In this document: positions 58,128-64,000 of the stretch, piece after piece
How positions within the stretch are numbered: the first letter of the stretch is position 1
Layout: the number at the start of each line of letters is the position of its first letter
From: Gentiana macrophylla
Taxonomy: Eukaryota; Streptophyta; Magnoliopsida; Gentianales; Gentianaceae
Assembly (NCBI GenBank): GCA_026214975.1
Contig: JAOBSW010000183.1
Span: 1 to 64,000, forward strand
Direction of reading: 5' to 3'
Length of the DNA stretch: 64,000 bases
Made by a program: the position numbers and the translations under genes
The notes under the pieces: model-generated
What the model was told of the DNA's origin: nothing
Database searches by the model: none
What the model saw: only the letters and a program-made list of their open reading frames with translations

Positions 58128-58932
58128 TGATATGAACACTTAGGATCTAGATCGAGATACCAATGATGAACAACGAGCAAGGCCTAGTTTCCTCGAAGAA
58201 TCAGCACCCAGAGAAACCTAAGTCGAGAACGCCGCCCAAAGATTGCTCAAATATTTGATAAGTTCTCTTAGTTATCAAAATCCCTAATCAGCAAGGTAAT
58301 TGAAAACTCACAAGTAACATTATATGTTTTTCACTCAAATTTGGACTAAGTGTTCAAAGTACAATATGGATGCCTTTTATAGGCTATAAAGCTTTAAACT
58401 ATGTGGGAATAAAACACCTCAAAAATTCCTAGGCATTAGGAGTTGGGCTTTTGGGCTGATCTTAATAACTCAAAATACAATAACTTGGATTCTGGGTTTC
58501 CTCAAAATAAGATGAAAAAGTATTTGTATTTTTGGGCTGGATTAAAAGTTAATGGAAATGGTTTGGGTTCATGGATCTTCTTGGAAGGTATCGGATAAAG
58601 GGTTTTGGGCTTTGGTTCACACAAAATCCAAAGCAAATGGTTTCTAGGTTAGGCTGGTCGTATATCAACAAAAATGGAAAAAATGCTAAAAATAGAATTT
58701 GTTCCCCAATTTGGCTCATCAACCCCAATTACAAGATAATAAGGATAAAATAGCCATGTCTTCATGCTTGATGACCCTACCGTGTTCCGTGTAATTTGCC
58801 ACAATGAGATTCTTCAAAGCTTCCTCGAACTTCCACTTTTGTGCCCTTGTGATTGGACCATCTCGAAGCACAAGTGGATCAGCACTTCGACCACCATTAT
58901 CTGCGTTGGAAGCACCACCATGATTCATATCA
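58128..58932 (-). repeat. CRM-like 5' LTR
   Basis: The LTR is 805 bp, 58932 (TGATATGAATCATGG) to 58128 (GTGTTCATATCA) on the minus strand, and matches the 3' LTR along its whole length. It too carries the coding end of pol (MNHGG... to LSLLSCNWG, 58928-58719), here without upstream coding sequence. The GTTCA duplication follows at 58933-58937. Confidence 0.95.
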
Positions 58933-59400
58933 GTTCATCAATGATAAAATTGAACCTTCTTTCCATTTGTTCAATGGTTTCATTTGATTTCATTTTGAAA
59001 TCATGGAACTCGTGTTTGGATACACTGACATTGTTTTTCTTGATAGCATCAGTGCCTTCACAGATTAGTTGTAATTTTTCCCAAAGTTCCTTAACAGTCT
59101 TGCAATCCTTCACTTTCATATACGTATTTCTATCTAGGGTTCTGTAGATAATATCATTAGCAATATTGTTGAGATTTTCTCTTTTTCTATCTTCAGCACC
59201 CCACTCTCTTTTTGGCTTTGGAACAACCTGAGTTTAGTCATCCACAGTTATAGCTTTAATGATTTCTAGTGGTCCATCAATCAGGACGTCCATCATCTCA
59301 TCATATGTTGTAGCTAAAAAGGCCTGCATACGACGTTTGTATTCATCAAAACGATCTAGAGAGAACATCAACATAGTCCTAGCATACCGGTGTTATCCAT
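58933..59400 (-). pseudogene. gag: SIRE-like gag N-terminus
   Basis: Minus strand, from ATG 59400 (MDNTGMLGL, then a frameshift). It continues RFDEYKRRMQAFLATTYDEMMDVLIDGP and YMKVKDCKTVKELWEKLQLICEGTD, then FHDFKMKSNETIEQMERRFNFII, the UBN2-type copia gag fold. It is cut by the CRM insertion at 58932 and continues at 51611. The ATG lies 90 bp from the primer site. Confidence 0.8.
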
Positions 59401-59489
59401 GGTGCAAATCTTTGAAAATCAGAAACTTGAAAAAGTTTTCCAAGTATTTTCACAAGCACAACAAGTAGGATTACTTCATAACAGAAGCA

Positions 59490-59504
59490 CTGCTCCGATA
59501 CCAA
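59490..59504 (-). other. SIRE-like primer-binding site
   Basis: On the minus strand TTGGTATCGGAGCAG lies 4 bases beyond the LTR end CGGACCA. It resembles the initiator-methionine tRNA site, with one change from the usual TGGTATCAGAGC. Confidence 0.85.
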
Positions 59505-59508
59505 TTTT

Positions 59509-60985
59509 TGGTCCGTTGAAAAGGCTTTGGTTAAGTTTAGAGGGAGGTGAATAAACTTAACACTTAAAACTTTTTGGAGTTGACAAACTCAACAAGGTCA
59601 GTAGCCTGCTGACTATCAGTAGTCTGCTGACTATTGATGTTATTGAATTTGTTGCAGCGGAATATTTAATTTGAGCCATAATACTTGTTGTTAAAAGAAT
59701 GATACTAAGTATTGAATACTCAGTAGTGTATGTGTGTGATTCAGTTGCTAGTCTCAGTAGGTTGATATGATCAGTATGCTGATAAGCTAGAATGCAGAAT
59801 GTAAGTGTAGTAAAGTAAAGTAGGCAAGATTTATAGTGGTTCCAGGTGGTGTAATCCTGTCAGTCCACTCTTCTCCTGTGATGTTGGAGGAAATTCACTA
59901 GAGATCTTTGAGGCTGCAGTTACAAAAATCCTTATGTTGTTTGTCTTTCACCAATAACTATGGCTTCACAAACTGAACACTTGAGACAGGTAGGACTGCT
60001 GCTCCAAAGTATTCCACTGGTCCTAGAAGGGTAAGATTGCCTCTTCACCAGCTCCAGCACAAACAACAGTTCTTGACACCCAGAAGATGCTTCTCTGTCT
60101 TTATCAAACTTCTTGTAAAAGAAAGAATGAATCAAGTAAGTGATTCAGCTTTCAGCAGCTTGATCAGGATGAAATGATCAGAAGCTTGAGTTCTTCACGT
60201 GTGTATACTTGATGTAACTTGATAGCAGGTTACACTTGAATAAATTTCTTGATCAGTAAATTTAAGCTCAGTATGTCAGTAGGGTGTTTTTCTTGATTAA
60301 AAACTTGATAGCTTCGTATGGATTGTAATGTTGTTAATCATCTTCAAACCGAGTCAGGAGTTCCCTATTTATAGGTGGGAATCATGTGAATTTTGTTAGA
60401 ATTTCAAAAAGCCGTTTCAGACTTGTCTCTATCTTGACTTGCTTTTTGTCTTTGTTCATAGTACTGACACTATCAGTCAACTTTTTGTCAGTTCTAGACA
60501 GTCCACCCTTTGACTAATATCCATTGGATAATCTTCTGAATCTTTCCAACTTTCCTTTTATCAAGACCATTGATTTGTTGACAAAATCAATGCTTCTAAT
60601 CCATCCCTATCCAATTAATCTTCAAATGTAACCTTTGATTAAATCGAGATTTATACTCAGCAAATATCTGAAGTATGTCAACCTGCTGATGTACATATCT
60701 ATCAGCAGGTTTAAGTCTGATGTGTTTTAATAACACTTCAGTTGACTTTTTCTCATCTAACTTTTTGTTGTGAAGTTAGAGTACACCATTTTGAACATAA
60801 CTAAGTTCCAATCACCACTTAATATATGGAACTTAGACCTTGTACACAAGGTATATGTAATAAGTTTAGGTCATCACAGACTTCCCTAAATTCTGATTCC
60901 ATATCCTTGACTTTAAATACTAAGTTTGATCCCTTAGCCTTCAATAACTGAGTTTGAACCCTCTGCTGGTTATACAGAAACTCAA
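59509..60985 (-). repeat. SIRE-like 5' LTR
   Basis: The 3' edge (59509, CGGACCA on the minus strand) is fixed by the primer site; the 5' edge near 60985 is approximate. ATTCACCTCCCTCTAAAC lies near its end, as in other plant copia LTRs. TATA (CTATAAATAG, minus) is at 60364-60373. Two adjacent 18-bp repeats, TCAGTAGYCTGCTGACTA, lie at 59598-59633. No second LTR is available for comparison, so length is provisional. Confidence 0.7.
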
Positions 60986-62733
60986 ATCCGGATCCGATCC
61001 ATTATTGGATCATCAGATCTGATTCACAGCACCAATCGAGACACTCGATCTTGCACAGTGGAAGCTATGAATAAATTCGCATGCGATAATACCACGATTC
61101 GATTCACATAAATAATTAATACGACTATAATAAAGTTGAAGATTTACCTTATAATAAGAGGAATATTAAATCGACAGATGGAGAAGCCACAATCTTCCGG
61201 ATTGTATCTCTTAGCGACGACTAGTGGACGTCGATCCTCGCCGTAGAACCTCCTCGAATATGCACAAGAAAAACCCTCTGTTTTTCTCCTCTTAATGACT
61301 TAGGCAAGAAACTAATTTTTCTTCCTTTTTATTTGTATTGTGGCGCAATTGATGATTTTTTTTTGTGTTGGGAGAAACTCTCTTTATATAGCAAAATAAC
61401 TAGTCAAGAGAGAGGTGTCCTTTTCACACCACAATTACCTATTCCCATAAGAAAAATATATTTGCCAAAAGATAATTAATTAATCACCTAAAAAATCAAT
61501 CTCTTTATCTCTTTTCCATTAATTATCCAACAAATAGATAATTAAATAATTACACATGTGACATAATCTAGAAAAATTTTATTTCCTAATTTATCACAAT
61601 GTGTGGCACCAATATCATCATTAAATTAATAGAAAATGTATTTTCTATTTTACATATTATTTACCAAATAAATAATATTGTATATTCCTTAAATAGACCA
61701 ACTATTTAATTTATTCTCGAGGTTCCATAAAACGAGACACACCTCGCATGGTGGGAGCCAACCCGAGGACCATGGACCTATAACTAGTAGCTACAATAAA
61801 TTGAATAAAATATTCATTGAACAGAATATTTCTACTCAACTTATTAATTCCGGAATTACGCCACCATAAATCTGAAACTGAACTCTATCGATCATAGATA
61901 TAACTTATTCTCAAAACGTCGAGTCGAGTCGATATGTGTCCATTGATATAATCATTACATACCGACTAACCCTCCATAGACTATCCGTAATGAAGCAGGA
62001 TTATTTTCGTAAACCTTCTTCAATACATCTATCCTTATTTACCATTAACCCACTAGTGACCAATTAGTTCATAACCAATACGAACTCCGCAGATCGATCA
62101 GTTTCTAGGATCAACAAATAAGGGGATTGTCTTTCTACTAAGGAATGGATTCAATATCTGTGAGACACACACTTCTCACTCATTCCAGAATAGTGCCAAC
62201 GTGAATGTGATTCGGACAGCACCTCTTAGCCATCCTTAACGAACACATCAAACCCTATCTTGAAACCAGTAGGAGTATGCAATCACTTCAGGATTAAAGT
62301 TAATCCATATATGATCATCTTGTGATTTAATAAGATTTCTCAATCACGGAATTATATGAGAAACTCGGATTAGATCGGTCCAGTCCAATATAACTACATC
62401 ATATATAAATGCCCCACTTAGACAACCAATGTCGACGGTCCGGATAAGACGGTCACACCATAAAGTGTTTTGGGTGCATTAATGGCTGTTTAATCAATAG
62501 ACCCCATACTTTGATTAACTTCACCACGGACTAACATTTCAAGTGTATCACCATAAACTTAATCTTCATTTGAGACACACACTAAGTTATACGGCTACAT
62601 ATGATACAACTTGGGTTTTTCAGCAGTGTATTACTTATAAGCATAAAGCAAATAAAAATATGAGAATAAATCTGTCATATAATAATTATAAAAACAATTA
62701 CATAAATTGTATTTCGGGCGCTACTTCCAAAAA
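60986..62733 (-). repeat. copia LTR D (3' LTR of right-edge element)
   Basis: This LTR has the same organisation as LTR A/B/C, with shared pieces such as TATGATCAT, GGAATTATAT, ATCGGTCCA, CATATATAAATGCCCCACT and GTCCGGATAAGAC. TATA is at 61381-61391. The start on the minus strand is near 62733, by alignment of GCGCCCGAAATACAATTT with GATGCCCGAAAGACAATTT. The left edge is uncertain by tens of bases and no TSD was found. Confidence 0.7.
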
Positions 62734-64000
62734 TCTCCCACTTGCCCAAAAGGACAAGCAACAATTGTCTTTCGGGCACACAATATCTAAAAATCTCCCA
62801 CTGGCCCGTAAAGAAAAGCAATGATTGTATTTAGAGCACCACACCCTTATTCTATCTATCCACAACATTCTTCCACTTGCTCTAAAGTAGATGAGGCATA
62901 TCTCCCAATTTTATACCCGTCAAGTGCTCATCAGTGACATTAGATGCCACAAGACTTGGTAAACTGATCAGCCAGGTAGTCGGCTCGAGGCGATCTTAAG
63001 GACCGATACGTTGCCTGTTTGCATGATCTGTCTAACCAGGTGGTATTTATTTTCAATATGCTTTTGACCTCTTGTTATTGCGAAGATCATTTGCATGAGC
63101 TACCTCTCAACTGTTTTCACAGTAAAATGATATCGGCTCATCGAGACCTGGAATCACTTCCCAATCCAACAAATAACTTCTCAAGCCACACTGCCTCTTT
63201 AGCTGCTTCAAAAGCTGCTATGTATTCGACTAATAAAGTCAAATTGGCAGTTCTAGATTGCTCCAGACTGTAGCTCCGTCATAATGAGTAAACACTGAGT
63301 CTGAGATCGATTAACGATCATCTTTAATCCGACAGAAAATCAGAATCGGTGTAGTCAATGGCACTCAGGTTCGCACCCGAATGCACAAGCATATGATTCT
63401 TTGTTCTCTCAAGATGCTTGAGGATGCACTATACTGCTTTCAATGTCCGGATCCAATAATCGACTTGTATTGACTTTTAATAATTTACTTTCTCTATCCA
63501 AAAAAGAATCTATCCCATTTTCTCTATATCCGAAGACTAAGAGAATTATTCAGTGGGGGGTCGGGTAGGAAACCACTCGTTGAATTTTGCATTCGAAAAT
63601 GCATTATCATCTTTAACCAATAAGATGGATGGGATATTACCAACAACCTGTTCTCATGAATTCGACCGAATCAAATTCTAAGAATGTAGTCAACTTCTCT
63701 GATTCAGAGAAGATTTGGCTTGTCAATTCTTAACTTCAGATAACACACCCATGTTGTTCACAACTATTGCAGTGTTGCCTGATAAACACTAACGTCTACT
63801 ACTTTACCAATATTGATTCTCTGGCCTAGAAAAGACTCATCAATATTCCGGTCAAGCCCACACATTTCAAACATGTGACTTTTAATGACTTGAAGGTTTA
63901 TTTTAATCCACCAATGGATATAAGCATAGGCAGTCAATCTGCCATTGGATTTAAGCTAAAACCCTTCTGTTCCGAATAAATCTAAGCTCCGTTGTTGGGC
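62734..64000 (-). pseudogene. pol: copia RNase H end of right-edge element
   Basis: On the minus strand VEYIAAFEAAKEAVWLEK is readable at 63181-63230, and SKHIENKYHLVRQIM with TGNVSVLKIASS at about 63065-62990. These are copia RNase H motifs in broken frames. Before LTR D come three CAAGTGGGAG-like tracts (62732, 62792 and 62868), the first two within a tandem duplication of about 58 bp. The remaining sequence to the window edge is decayed pol, similar to 4740-6300. Confidence 0.65.

Larger units (their letters stand above)
51607..58937 (-). mobile_element. CRM-like chromovirus flanked by GTTCA
   Basis: The element 51612-58932 (7.3 kb) has TG...CA LTRs of 822 and 805 bp, an initiator-Met type primer site, gag-pol on the minus strand and GTTCA duplicated at 51607-51611 and 58933-58937. 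The RT block around GVEHQIDLIPGATLPNRHAY and [19 protein letters not shown], the initiator-Met primer and a pol ORF that runs into the 3' LTR fit the CRM group of plant chromoviruses; the group name is inference. It interrupts the gag of the SIRE-like element. Confidence 0.9.
363..60985 (-). mobile_element. SIRE-like Ty1/copia element, host of the nested stack
   Basis: One minus-strand copia element is split into pieces by younger insertions. In transcription order they are: 5' LTR (about 60985-59509), primer site, gag N-terminus (59400-58933), rest of gag (51611-50129), protease to RNase H (28102-25121 and 2890-2439) and an envelope-like ORF (1755-363). At each of the three internal breaks the flanking 5 bp are duplicated, so the pieces were once contiguous. 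The 3' LTR is not in the window. A gag with zinc knuckles, copia domain order and an extra ORF after RNase H fit the SIRE/Maximus group; the lineage name is inference. Confidence 0.75.

Noticed and set aside
62543..62824. Plus-strand ORF with repeated NLPLA-KEKQ
   Set aside because: The repeat is the antisense of the duplicated CAAGTGGGAG tract and LTR start, so it is noncoding DNA read in the wrong strand.
1..64000. A new defence, toxin or biosynthetic system
   Set aside because: Every recognisable protein motif belongs to retrotransposon gag, pol, envelope-like or L1 families; nothing left over has coding capacity to support such a claim.

Overview
The window is plant nuclear DNA, almost certainly repeat-rich heterochromatin of a flowering plant. 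It holds no host gene, tRNA, rRNA or CRISPR array that I can support. Nearly every base belongs to transposable elements nested inside one another. The plant call rests on Ty3/gypsy elements of the Athila type (tRNA-Asp primer site, FMDDFSVYG reverse transcriptase) and the CRM chromovirus type, Ty1/copia elements with about 1.8-kb LTRs, an L1 LINE with DUF4283-type ORF1 and a C-terminal RNase H, and a Stowaway MITE with CTCCCTCCGTCCC ends. The species cannot be named from this.

Layout. The oldest layer is a minus-strand SIRE-like copia element running from its 5' LTR (about 60985-59509) down to an envelope-like ORF (1755-363). Its pieces are 58933-59508, 50129-51611, 25121-28102 and 363-2890. 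Three large insertions split it, each with a matching 5-bp target-site duplication: a CRM-like chromovirus at 51612-58932 (GTTCA), a 22.0-kb Athila composite at 28103-50128 (ATGGT), and a 22.2-kb copia composite at 2891-25120 (CTCTT). The right end (about 60990-64000) is another copia element running off the window. The left end (1-362) is a plus-strand LTR end, probably of an element inserted into the envelope-like ORF.

The copia composite has a minus LTR at each outer edge. Inside are a heavily decayed minus internal region carrying a MITE (7319-7592) and a full-length L1 (7628-14574), then a plus-strand copia gag-pol (17519-21539) with its 3' LTR. That LTR meets the right-hand minus LTR in an inverted junction without a primer site. 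The Athila composite is LTR - (opposite-strand Athila fragment with three tandem LTRs and an envelope-like ORF) - 3' untranslated block - LTR - gag-pol - 3' block - LTR, with one TSD round the whole.

Function. The elements supply the usual retrotransposition functions: capsid, protease, integrase, reverse transcriptase and RNase H for LTR elements, and endonuclease plus reverse transcriptase for the LINE. Apart from L1 ORF1, every coding region longer than a fragment is broken by stops or frameshifts, so no element looks autonomous today. I did not find an undescribed enzymatic system. The best leads are structural: three tandem LTRs with collapsed spacers, an inverted LTR-LTR junction, compensating hairpin repeats at the L1 3' end, a chromovirus ORF that runs through its own polypurine tract into the LTR, and envelope-like ORFs with apparent promoters of their own. 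Boundaries were read by eye, so LTR edges without a stated TSD may be off by tens of bases.
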